Origin: Dactylosporangium fulvum
GTDB taxonomy: Bacteria; Actinomycetota; Actinomycetes; Mycobacteriales; Micromonosporaceae
Direction of reading: 5' to 3'
DNA: 64,000 bases
NCBI RefSeq assembly: GCF_025137375.1
Contig: NZ_CP073720.1
Coordinates: forward strand, 6,844,501-6,908,500
Shown here: positions 8,428 through 16,051 of the stretch, one piece after another
Numbering within the stretch: the stretch's first letter is position 1
Layout of the letters: the number at the start of each line of letters is the position of its first letter
Notes under the pieces: generated by a model
The model's input: only the letters and a program-made list of their open reading frames with translations
Told to the model about the DNA's origin: nothing
Database searches by the model: none
Made by a program: the position numbers and the translations under genes

Positions 8428-9344
8428 TGGGACTGCACGGATTCCCTCCGCGGCGGCGGCGCACCCGTGATCGCGACGGTGCTCTGGCACCGCTGTTCGT
8501 CGTGCCGACCGTCGGCTACATCGCCGCCCTGATCCTCGGGCCGGTCGTCCTGGCCGTCGCGTACGCCGTGTCGGACGTGACCGTCGCCGACCCCACCTTC
8601 GACTGGGCCGGCCTGGCCGGCATCGAGGTCGTGCTGGCCGACCCCGTGTTCTGGCGGGCGCTGCTCAACACGTGCGTCATCACCGCGGCGACCACCCTGC
8701 TGGCGGTCGTCGGCGGGAACGTGGTGGCACGGCTGATGCTGGCCCGGGTGTACGGGCGCTGGCTGGTGCGGCTGTGCGTGCTGCTGCCGTGGGTCACGCC
8801 GGTCACCGTGTCGGCGGTCGCGTGGCTGTGGATGCTCGATTCGGTCTACTCGCCGCTGGACTGGGCCGGCCGGCAGCTCGGCCTGCTCGGCGCGGGAGAA
8901 AGCGTCAACTGGCTCGGCCGGCCCTCGACGGCCATGGCCTCGGTCGTGGCGGTGCAGGCGTGGCGGCTCACCCCGCTCACCGCCGTCATCATCATGGCCG
9001 GGCTCGTGGCGATTCCCCGCAACATCTACGAGGCGGCGCGCGTCGACGGCGCCGGCCGCTGGCTGCGGACCCGCTTCATGACGGTACCGCTGACCGCTCC
9101 GATCGTCGCGATCGCGGCGCTGTTCTGCGCGGTCTTCACGTTCAGCGACATGGCGGTGGTGCGGGTCCTGACCAACGGCGGCCCGACTCACTCCACCGAG
9201 GTGCTCGCCACGCTGGCGTTCCGCAGGGGCATCGACGGCGGCGACGTCGGCCAGGGCGCTGCGGTGGCCCTGTTCCTGCTGCCCGTACTGCTGGCCGCGA
9301 CGCTGACGATCCTCGGCCTGGTACGCCGGATGGTGACCCGATGA
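8427..9344 (+). CDS. ABC sugar transporter permease, MalF/UgpA-like
   Basis: A 305-residue inner-membrane permease with about six transmembrane helices and the EAA loop IYEAARVDGAGRWLRTRFMTVPLTAP. The motif and length match MalF/UgpA-type subunits. The ATG shares one base with the binding-protein stop, which fixes the start although the frame is open much further upstream. It pairs with the following MalG-like permease. Confidence 0.88.
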   Translation: MGLHGFPPRRRRTRDRDGALAPLFVVPTVGYIAALILGPVVLAVAYAVSDVTVADPTFDWAGLAGIEVVLADPVFWRALLNTCVITAATTLLAVVGGNVVARLMLARVYGRWLVRLCVLLPWVTPVTVSAVAWLWMLDSVYSPLDWAGRQLGLLGAGESVNWLGRPSTAMASVVAVQAWRLTPLTAVIIMAGLVAIPRNIYEAARVDGAGRWLRTRFMTVPLTAPIVAIAALFCAVFTFSDMAVVRVLTNGGPTHSTEVLATLAFRRGIDGGDVGQGAAVALFLLPVLLAATLTILGLVRRMVTR

Positions 9345-10213
9345 TCCCCGCGCGGCGCGCCGAGCGGGTGCGGCGGCGGCAACGGCTGGGCGTTGTCGCC
9401 GTGCACGCGGCGGCCTACACGGTCGCGTTGCTGGGTGCGGGGCCGTTCCTGTGGAGCATGATCACCGCCGTCAAGCTCAACCGCGACCTGTACGACCCGG
9501 CGCACAGCCCCTTGTGGTTCAACGCCCCGCCGACCGCCGACCATCTCGTGTACCTGTGGCGGCACACGGCCTTCCCGACGTTCGCGTGGAACACGCTGTG
9601 GATCGGCGCGGCGGTGGTCGCGGCCACCCTCCTGCTCGCCACGCCCGCCGGTTACGCGTTGGCGCGGCTGCGGCGGCCGTGGGCCGGCAGGCTCGGCATG
9701 GCGATCTTCCTGTGCTACCTCGTGCCGCCGAGCGTGCTGTTCCTGCCGCTGTCCCGGCTCGTCGCCACCGTCGGCCTCCAGGACTCGGACTGGGCCCTGG
9801 TGCTGGTCTACCCGACGCTGACCGTCCCGGTGTCGGTCTGGCTGATGATGGGCTTCTTCAGCGCGATCCCGCCGCAGGTCGAGGAGCAGGCGCTGGTCGA
9901 CGGCTGCACCCGGTTCGCCGCCTTCCGGCGGGTCGCGTTGCCGCTGGCCGTGCCCGGGCTGGTCGCGGTCGTGGTGCTCAGCTTCGTCCTGTGCGCGAGC
10001 GAGTACCTGTACGCGATCGCGTTCGTCTCCCCCACCGCCCGGAAGGTCGTCTCCACCGGAATCCCCACCGAGCTGATCCGGGGCGACCTCTTCTACTGGC
10101 AGTCCCTGCAGGGCGCCGTCGTGTTGGTCGCGGTGCCCGTCGCGGTGGTCTTCAACCTGCTGCTCAAGCGGTTCGTCGCGGGATTCACCGCGGGCTCGGT
10201 GACCGTGGGATGA
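9341..10213 (+). CDS. ABC sugar transporter permease, MalG/UgpE-like
   Basis: A 290-residue inner-membrane permease with about six helices and the EAA-like loop VEEQALVDGCTRFAAFRRVALP. Its ATG overlaps the first permease stop by 4 bp (ATGA). No ATPase gene follows, so the importer probably uses a shared MsmK/MsiK-type ATPase encoded elsewhere, as known for many actinobacterial sugar importers. Confidence 0.88.
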   Translation: MIPARRAERVRRRQRLGVVAVHAAAYTVALLGAGPFLWSMITAVKLNRDLYDPAHSPLWFNAPPTADHLVYLWRHTAFPTFAWNTLWIGAAVVAATLLLATPAGYALARLRRPWAGRLGMAIFLCYLVPPSVLFLPLSRLVATVGLQDSDWALVLVYPTLTVPVSVWLMMGFFSAIPPQVEEQALVDGCTRFAAFRRVALPLAVPGLVAVVVLSFVLCASEYLYAIAFVSPTARKVVSTGIPTELIRGDLFYWQSLQGAVVLVAVPVAVVFNLLLKRFVAGFTAGSVTVG

Positions 10214-10232
10214 CGGACGGCGGAGGCGCCGG

Positions 10233-10565
10233 CTACGGCGGCGGCCCGATGCCGCTCGTCGGCGCCTCCGTGCTGGTCCCCGGCCGGTCGTTGAAGATGA
10301 TGTGGGTGTTGACGTCGGCGCGGCTCAACGCCCACAGGCCGATGATGTCGGCGAGCGCGAAGATCACCGCGGCGAGGATCGCGAGCACGATCCGCCGCCG
10401 GCGCTCCCGGCGCCGCCAGTCGGCCAGGGCGGCCGGGTAGCGGTCCGGTGTGCCGTGCACGGAGGTGGCGAGCGCGTCGAACACGTCACGAAGCTGTTCC
10501 TCGGCGACCCCGGAGCCCGTGACCGGGCCGGTTCCGGGAGTCCGACCGGGTGGGACGCCACTCAT
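10233..10565 (-). CDS. Small single-span membrane protein downstream of ECF sigma factor
   Basis: A 110-residue protein with a cytosolic-looking N-terminal half, a basic run (DWRRRERRRR), one transmembrane helix (about IVLAILAAVIFALADIIGLWAL) and a Ser/Thr/Pro-rich tail. I do not recognise a named family. Its ATG overlaps the sigma-factor stop (ATGA), and the single-span topology fits a possible membrane partner or anti-sigma factor. No zinc HxxxCxxC motif is present, so that role is inference from context. Confidence 0.7.
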   Translation of the reverse strand: MSGVPPGRTPGTGPVTGSGVAEEQLRDVFDALATSVHGTPDRYPAALADWRRRERRRRIVLAILAAVIFALADIIGLWALSRADVNTHIIFNDRPGTSTEAPTSGIGPPP

Positions 10566-11140
10566 CTCCGCTCCTCCAGTAAGCGCGTGAGCGTGGCCAT
10601 ACCCCGCGACGTGTGCGACTTGACCGCGCCTGCGGAGATGCCCATCGCCGCGGCTATCTCCGATTCTCGCAGATCCAGCCAGTACCGCAGCACCAGCGCC
10701 TCCCGCTGCCGGGCCGGCAGCCGCTTGATCGCCTCCACCAGGGCGCGCTGATCGTCGCGCAGCAGCACCTCGGCCTCGGCCGACCCGACCGACTCGATCA
10801 CCTGCTCCGCGTGCCTGCGCGCCACCTGCAGCCGGCGCACCCGCATCCGCACGAGGTTGCACACGACGGCGCGCAGGTAGCTCAGCGCGGCGTCGTGGCT
10901 GCGTAACCGGCGCCATCGCCGGTACAGCTCGTAGAACGCCTCCGAGACGATGTCCTCGGCTTCGCTCTCCGCGCCGAGCAGCACCGCCAGGCGCAGCAGC
11001 TGGGTGTGGTTGGCGTCGAAGAGCCTGGCCAGTGCGGCCTCGCGCTCCAGGTCGACAAGGTTCATCCCGGCGGGGTCGGGCCCGGCCGGCGCCGGGTCGG
11101 CAGCCGGTGCGAGCACGCGTGACGAGACCTGCTGGCTCAC
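10562..11140 (-). CDS. ECF-type RNA polymerase sigma factor
   Basis: A 192-residue group 4 sigma factor. Region 2 includes SEAEDIVSEAFYELYRRWRRL, and region 4 includes LPARQREALVLRYWLDLRES with the helix-turn-helix EIAAAMGISAGAVKSHTSRG. The GTG at 11140 overlaps the symporter stop (GTGA), which favours this start; an internal ATG at NLVDLE is an alternative. It is the middle gene of a symporter-sigma-membrane-protein operon, so its activity may be linked to substrate uptake. This link is inferred. Confidence 0.85.
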   Translation of the reverse strand: MSQQVSSRVLAPAADPAPAGPDPAGMNLVDLEREAALARLFDANHTQLLRLAVLLGAESEAEDIVSEAFYELYRRWRRLRSHDAALSYLRAVVCNLVRMRVRRLQVARRHAEQVIESVGSAEAEVLLRDDQRALVEAIKRLPARQREALVLRYWLDLRESEIAAAMGISAGAVKSHTSRGMATLTRLLEERR

Positions 11141-12657
11141 TGGACCACCGCCCCGGTGACGGTACCGCCGTGGAGTTCCCGGGCCACGCCGAGCCGGTCC
11201 AGCGCCGGGGTCAGCGCCACGGCGACCGCGACGTTGAGCACCAGCGCCGCGAGCGCGACGTACACGTGGACGCCGGCGACCGATACGACCGAGGAGAAGC
11301 CGCCGGAGGCCACCAGCACGGTTCCCGCGACCATGCCGACGAGCCAGCCGGCGAGCAACGCGCCGCGGTGCGGCCAGCGGGTGAACAGCCCGAGGGCCAC
11401 CGTGGGGAACGTCTGCAGGATCCACACCCCGCCGAGCAGTTGCAGGTTGATCGCGTCCTGGTCGGGCAGGCCGAAGATGAACGCCAGCGCCCCGAACTTC
11501 GCCACCAGCGACACCGCGCGGGCGACCTGGGCCTGGTGCTTCGGCGTCGCCGGCGGGTGGAAGTACTCGACGTAGACGTTACGCACGAACAGCGTCGCCG
11601 CACCGACCGACATCACCGCGGCGGGCACCAGTGCCCCGACCGCGAGCGCGCCGAACACGAGCCCCGTGGCGACCGGTGCGGTCAGTTCCTGCACCATCAG
11701 CGGCACGGCCGCCTCGGCGTTGCCGGGCCGGGCCTGCACGCCCGCGGCGAGCGCCGCGACGCCGAGCAGCGCGAAGAGCCCCAGCACGGCGGTCCACGCC
11801 GGCAGTCCGATGATCGCCTTGCGGAGCCGCTCGCCGCTGGACGCGGCGAACGATGCGGTCAGCACGTGCGGGTACATGAGCAGCGCGAGCGCGGAGCCGA
11901 GCGCCAGCGTGGCGTACGTGGTGTACAGCGAGGGGGTGAGGGTCAGCGAGGCTTCCGGGACACCGCGTGCGGTGATGGCGTCCTCGGCGGCCCGGAACAC
12001 CGCCTGCGGCCCGCCGAGCCGGCCGAGGACCAGCACGACGACGCCGACGACCGTGGTACCCACCAGGACCCCCTTGGCCAGCGATATGACGGTCGGCGCG
12101 CGCAGCCCGCTGCGGTACGTGGCACCGGCCAGCACCGCGAACACCGCGACCAGCGTGAGGTCGCCCGCGATCCCGTCGGTGGGATAGAGGCCGCCGGCCA
12201 CCAGGACCGCGCGGATGCCGAGCAGTTGCAGCGCGATGTACGGCATGGTGGCGAGAATGCCGGTGAGCGCCACGGCGAGCGCGAGCAGCGGCGAGTCGTA
12301 GCGGGTCCGCACGTAGTCGGCCACCGTCGTATGGCCGTTGTCCTTCGCGGCCTGCCACAGCCTCGGCAGGAGCACGAAGGCCAGCGGGTAGACGATCACC
12401 GTGTACGCGAGCGCGAAGAACCCCAGCGCCCCGATCCCGTACACGAGACCCGGCACCGCCGCGTACGTGTAGGCCGTGTAGATCGTGCCGCCGAGCAGGA
12501 ACCAGGTCAGCACGGCCCCGAACTGCCGCCCCGCCAGCGCCCAGCCGTCGAGTGTGGGCAGTTCGTCGCGTACCCGGAAGCGCCGCGCGGCGATCGCGAG
12601 CAGCGACGTACCGGCGACGACCAACGTAAAGGCGGCGGTGCTGGCGGGATCGACCAT
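11137..12657 (-). CDS. Sodium:solute symporter (SSS family), MctP-like
   Basis: A 506-residue transporter with about 13 hydrophobic helices in the SSS pattern, beginning VDPASTAAFTLVVAGTSLLA. Monocarboxylate carriers of the MctP type are commonly encoded beside DUF3311 proteins, and a DUF3311 gene lies just across the divergent promoter. ATG 12657 is chosen because GAGGGTG precedes it. The gene heads an operon with a sigma factor and a small membrane protein. A monocarboxylate substrate is inferred. Confidence 0.8.
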   Translation of the reverse strand: MVDPASTAAFTLVVAGTSLLAIAARRFRVRDELPTLDGWALAGRQFGAVLTWFLLGGTIYTAYTYAAVPGLVYGIGALGFFALAYTVIVYPLAFVLLPRLWQAAKDNGHTTVADYVRTRYDSPLLALAVALTGILATMPYIALQLLGIRAVLVAGGLYPTDGIAGDLTLVAVFAVLAGATYRSGLRAPTVISLAKGVLVGTTVVGVVVLVLGRLGGPQAVFRAAEDAITARGVPEASLTLTPSLYTTYATLALGSALALLMYPHVLTASFAASSGERLRKAIIGLPAWTAVLGLFALLGVAALAAGVQARPGNAEAAVPLMVQELTAPVATGLVFGALAVGALVPAAVMSVGAATLFVRNVYVEYFHPPATPKHQAQVARAVSLVAKFGALAFIFGLPDQDAINLQLLGGVWILQTFPTVALGLFTRWPHRGALLAGWLVGMVAGTVLVASGGFSSVVSVAGVHVYVALAALVLNVAVAVALTPALDRLGVARELHGGTVTGAVVQ

Positions 12658-12794
12658 GGGCACCCTCTCAGTCCTCTGTCTGTTGCGCAGGCTCTCGGAT
12701 CGGTTGACACGAAACAAGAGGCAATCGGGCAGTAAACCGAGCGACATGGGTGCGCAACATTCAGGCATCGTCGACGACTGCTCGGGAGGCCGGT

Positions 12795-13061
12795 GTGGCG
12801 AGATTCCGGAAGGCATTCAGGGTCGCCGCCTACACCGGCCTGGCACTGCCGCTCGTGGCCATCCTCTGGGTCCCGCTCTACGCGCGGACCACGCCCCGGC
12901 TGGCAGGGCTGCCCTTTTTCTACTGGTTCCAGTTCGTCTGGATCTTCCTCAGCGTGGCACTGATGACGGCCAGTCATCTGCTGCTGAAGCGTGCGGACCC
13001 CGGGGTCCGCACGCCGGGGACGGATCCGGGCGGACGCCCCCACCCTGGAGAACATGGATGA
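12795..13061 (+). CDS. DUF3311-family membrane protein
   Basis: An 88-residue protein with two hydrophobic helices (VAAYTGLALPLVAILWVPLY and FYWFQFVWIFLSVALMTAS), the standard DUF3311 layout. The GTG at 12795 has GGGAGG five bases ahead. DUF3311 proteins usually accompany SSS symporters in one operon. Here the symporter is divergent and DUF3311 is instead coupled to cstA (ATGA overlap). A 22-bp perfect palindrome lies in its 3' end. It probably assists transporter folding or function; the mechanism is unknown. Confidence 0.75.
   Translation: MARFRKAFRVAAYTGLALPLVAILWVPLYARTTPRLAGLPFFYWFQFVWIFLSVALMTASHLLLKRADPGVRTPGTDPGGRPHPGEHG
12991..13012. repeat. Perfect 22-bp palindrome inside the DUF3311 gene
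   Basis: Arms GTGCGGACCCC and GGGGTCCGCAC abut with no spacer, 46 bp upstream of the cstA start. It could be a protein-binding site or an mRNA hairpin affecting cstA translation. No regulator is assigned. Confidence 0.6.
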
Positions 13062-15229
13062 GCATCCTCCCCCCGACGACCCGGGCCCGCCCGGGCGTGC
13101 GGTCCATCGTGACCTGGACGGCCGTGTCGATCGTCGGCGCGATCGCCTGGGGAACCATCGCCCTTGCCCGCGGCGAGCGCATCTCGGCGATCTGGCTGGT
13201 CGTCGCGGCACTGTGTTCGTACGCGATCGCCTACCGGTTCTACGCGCGCTTCATCGCCCGGCGCGTGCTCAAGGTCGACGACCGGCGCGCCACGCCCGCG
13301 GAGCGGCTGGACAACGGCATCGATTACCACGTCACCGACCGGCGCGTGCTGCTGGGCCACCACTTCGCCGCGATCGCGGGCGCCGGACCGCTGGTCGGGC
13401 CGGTCCTGGCGGCGCAGATGGGCTACCTGCCCGGCACCATCTGGATCATCGTCGGCGTCGTCTTCGCCGGCGCCGTGCAGGACATGGTGGTCATGTTCCT
13501 GTCCATGCGCCGGGACGGGAAGAGCCTCGGCCAGATGGCCCGGGACGAGATCGGCCGCGTCGGCGGCGTCGCGGCCCTGGTGGCGGTCTTCTCCATCATG
13601 ATTATCCTGCTCGGGGTCCTCGCGCTCGTCGTCGTCAACGCGCTCGCGAAGTCGCCCTGGGGCACCTTCTCCATCGCCATGACCATCCCGATCGCCCTGT
13701 TCATGGGCTTCTACCTGCGGGTGCTGCGGCCGGGCCGGGTGATCGAGACCAGCGTGATCGGCGTCGCGCTGCTGCTCCTCGCCATCGTCGCGGGCGGCTG
13801 GGTCCAGGACTCGAGCTGGGCCGGCGCGTTCACGCTCAAGCCCGAAACGCTGGTCTTCTGCCTGGTCGGGTACGGTTTTGTCGCATCCGTTCTGCCCGTG
13901 TGGATGCTCCTGGCGCCACGCGACTACCTGTCCACCTTCATGAAGATCGGGACGATCGGGCTGCTCGCGGTCGGCGTGCTGGTGACCGCCCCGGTGCTGC
14001 AGAACGAGGCCGTCACCAAGTTCGCGTTCAGCGGCACCGGCCCGGTCTTCGGCGGCACGCTGTTCCCGTTCGTCTTCATCACCATCGCCTGCGGGGCGCT
14101 GTCCGGCTTCCACGCGCTGATCTCGTCGGGCACCACGCCGAAGATGATCCAGAAGGAGTCGCAGGTCCGGCTCGTCGGCTACGGCGCCATGCTGATGGAG
14201 TCCTTCGTCGCGGTCATGGCGATCATTGCCGCGTCGCTGCTGGATCCGGGGCTCTACTACGCGATGAACTCCCCGGGCGGCGTGGTCGGCACGACCTTCG
14301 AGAGCGCCGCGACGGCGGTGACCAACCTGGGCTTCGTCGTCACGCCGGAGAGCCTGCAGGCCGCGTCCGCCGCCGTCGGCGAGCCGACACTGGTGTCGCG
14401 TACCGGCGGCGCGCCGACGCTCGCCGTCGGCATCTCCGAGATCTTCTCCGGCTTCCTCGGCGGGGCGGGCGTCAAGGCGTTCTGGTACCACTTCGCGATC
14501 ATGTTCGAGGCGCTGTTCATCCTGACCACCGTCGACGCCGGGACCCGGGTCGGCCGGTTCATGCTCCAGGACACGCTGGGCAACATCTGGAAGCCGCTCG
14601 GCCGGGTCAGCTGGCTGCCCGGCGTGTGGCTGACCAGCGCGGCGGTCGTGGGCGCCTGGGGCTACTTCCTGTACACCGGTGTCACCAACCCGCTCGGCGG
14701 CATCAACCAGCTCTTCCCGCTGTTCGGTATCGCCAACCAACTGCTCGCCGCCGTGGCGCTGACCGTCGCCACGGTCATCCTGGTCAAGAGCGGCCGGCTC
14801 AAATGGGCCTGGGTCACCGCCATACCGCTGGCCTGGGACGCGGCGGTCACGCTGACCGCCAGCTACCAGAAGATCTTCTCCACCGACCCGAAGATGGGCT
14901 TCTTCGCCCAGCGCCAGCGCTTCGCCGACGCCCTCGAACAGGGCAAGGTGCTCGCACCCGCCAAGAACCTCGACCAGATGCAAGAGGTCGTCACCAACTC
15001 GACCGTGCAGGGCGTGTTGTCGGTGTTCTTCGCGCTCCTGATCATCATCGTCATCGTGGACGGGGCCCGGGTGTGCCTCCAGGCGATCGTCCGGGGCCGG
15101 GAGCTGCCGACGACCGAGGTACCGTTCGTGGAATCGGCGATCGTCGCACCGTCTGGCCTCTTCGCCACGGCCGACGACCGACGGGAACTCGTCGGTGCGG
15201 CGACCGCCGACGGGACCGGCGACCGATGA
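13058..15229 (+). CDS. cstA: CstA-family carbon starvation / pyruvate transporter
   Basis: A 723-residue polytopic membrane protein with the CstA signature HHFAAIAGAGPLVGPVLAAQMG near residues 105-130 and many further helices. CstA and BtsT import pyruvate or peptides in enterobacteria. The ATG overlaps the DUF3311 stop, although the same frame is open upstream. It is followed directly by its usual small partner YbdD. Pyruvate or a related short carboxylate is the likely substrate, inferred from the family. Confidence 0.92.
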   Translation: MSILPPTTRARPGVRSIVTWTAVSIVGAIAWGTIALARGERISAIWLVVAALCSYAIAYRFYARFIARRVLKVDDRRATPAERLDNGIDYHVTDRRVLLGHHFAAIAGAGPLVGPVLAAQMGYLPGTIWIIVGVVFAGAVQDMVVMFLSMRRDGKSLGQMARDEIGRVGGVAALVAVFSIMIILLGVLALVVVNALAKSPWGTFSIAMTIPIALFMGFYLRVLRPGRVIETSVIGVALLLLAIVAGGWVQDSSWAGAFTLKPETLVFCLVGYGFVASVLPVWMLLAPRDYLSTFMKIGTIGLLAVGVLVTAPVLQNEAVTKFAFSGTGPVFGGTLFPFVFITIACGALSGFHALISSGTTPKMIQKESQVRLVGYGAMLMESFVAVMAIIAASLLDPGLYYAMNSPGGVVGTTFESAATAVTNLGFVVTPESLQAASAAVGEPTLVSRTGGAPTLAVGISEIFSGFLGGAGVKAFWYHFAIMFEALFILTTVDAGTRVGRFMLQDTLGNIWKPLGRVSWLPGVWLTSAAVVGAWGYFLYTGVTNPLGGINQLFPLFGIANQLLAAVALTVATVILVKSGRLKWAWVTAIPLAWDAAVTLTASYQKIFSTDPKMGFFAQRQRFADALEQGKVLAPAKNLDQMQEVVTNSTVQGVLSVFFALLIIIVIVDGARVCLQAIVRGRELPTTEVPFVESAIVAPSGLFATADDRRELVGAATADGTGDR

Positions 15230-15399
15230 ACCTGCGGCAGCTGCCGGCGCGGCTCTGGTGGTACCTGCGCGAACTGGCCGGCGAGACCGGCTACGACCAC
15301 TACGTCGCACACCACCGGGAACACCGCACGGCGGGGGTCCCGCTGACCCGCCGGGAGTTCGAGCGGCTGAAAGGCGGCACCGCCGTGCGGTGCTGCTGA
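15226..15399 (+). CDS. YbdD/YjiX-family CstA-associated small protein
   Basis: A 57-residue soluble protein containing LRELAGETGYDHYVAHHRE, the conserved YbdD/YjiX pattern, and LTRREFERLKGG before a Cys-Cys C-terminus. Its ATG overlaps the cstA stop by 4 bp. Members of this family occur next to CstA-like transporters, and some are selenoproteins with Cys-Sec ends. Here Cys-Cys is followed by TGA read as a normal stop; no downstream hairpin was checked for recoding. Confidence 0.88.
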   Translation: MNLRQLPARLWWYLRELAGETGYDHYVAHHREHRTAGVPLTRREFERLKGGTAVRCC

Positions 15400-15418
15400 A
15401 AGTCCGGGACCGCGTCGC

Positions 15419-15450
15419 GGCCGGACCGGGTTCACCCGACCCGGCCGGCC
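15419..15450 (+). terminator. Candidate terminator hairpin after cstA-ybdD
   Basis: GGCCGG-A-CCGGGT pairs with ACCCGGCCGGCC to give a 12-bp stem with one bulged A and a 7-base loop, starting 19 bp after the ybdD stop. There is no U-tract, as is usual in high-GC actinobacteria. Confidence 0.5.
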
Positions 15451-15562
15451 GTGACGGCGGCGCCGCACCACGCCGGTCAGGTCAGGTCAGGTCGTCGGAA
15501 CACAACGGGCAGCGCGGATGAACTGTGACACACGTGCGGGCAGATAGTCAGTTTAGCCTTGT

Positions 15563-15574
15563 CAGTTTCAACTG
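15563..15574. promoter_or_regulatory. Candidate MarR operator
   Basis: CAGTT-TC-AACTG is a perfect dyad 18 bp upstream of the marR-like start, with a related half site (GTCAGTTTAG) about 15 bp further upstream. Position and symmetry suggest autoregulation of the MarR-MFS operon. Confidence 0.5.
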
Positions 15575-15592
15575 AATATCTATGCTGGAGTC

Positions 15593-16051
15593 ATGGCCGA
15601 GGCTCCTCACACGACGGCTCGCGCGAGCAGCGATCTCGCGCTCGTCGCCGCCCGTGATCTCACCGTCGCCGTCAGCCGGCTGCGTCGCCGCCTCCACGAG
15701 TTGCGCGGTGAGGACGGGCTCACCCCGTCGCAGACTTCGGTGCTGAGCCGGCTCGAGAAGGACGGACCGGCGACCGCGAGCGAGCTGGCGGTGGCCGAGC
15801 GGGTGCGTCCCCAGTCGATGACAGCCACGGTGGCCGTGCTTGTGGAGCGCGGCCTGGTTCGCCGTGAGCCCGATCCCGACGACGGTCGCCGCCAGTGCCT
15901 CGCGCTCACCGACCACGCGCACGCCTGGATCACGGACACCCGTCGCGTCCGGAACGAGTGGCTGGCGGCGACGCTGCAGCAGGAGCTCACCACCGAGGAA
16001 CTCAGCACCGTCGTTCAGGCGATAGCACTGATCGAGCGGGCAATGCTGTGA
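15593..16051 (+). CDS. MarR-family transcriptional regulator
   Basis: A 152-residue winged helix-turn-helix protein. Features are LTPSQTSVLSRLEKDGPATASELAVAERVRPQSMTATVAVL (recognition region) and the wing RREPDPDDGRRQ, both standard for MarR. Its TGA overlaps the GTG of the downstream MFS fusion, so regulator and transporter are cotranscribed. It probably represses the operon from the dyad at 15563-15574 in response to an unknown, perhaps exported, compound. Confidence 0.9.
   Translation: MAEAPHTTARASSDLALVAARDLTVAVSRLRRRLHELRGEDGLTPSQTSVLSRLEKDGPATASELAVAERVRPQSMTATVAVLVERGLVRREPDPDDGRRQCLALTDHAHAWITDTRRVRNEWLAATLQQELTTEELSTVVQAIALIERAML

Noticed and set aside
15475..15494. Tandem GGTCA units after cstA-ybdD
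   Set aside because: Only three or four short units; not a CRISPR or meaningful satellite.
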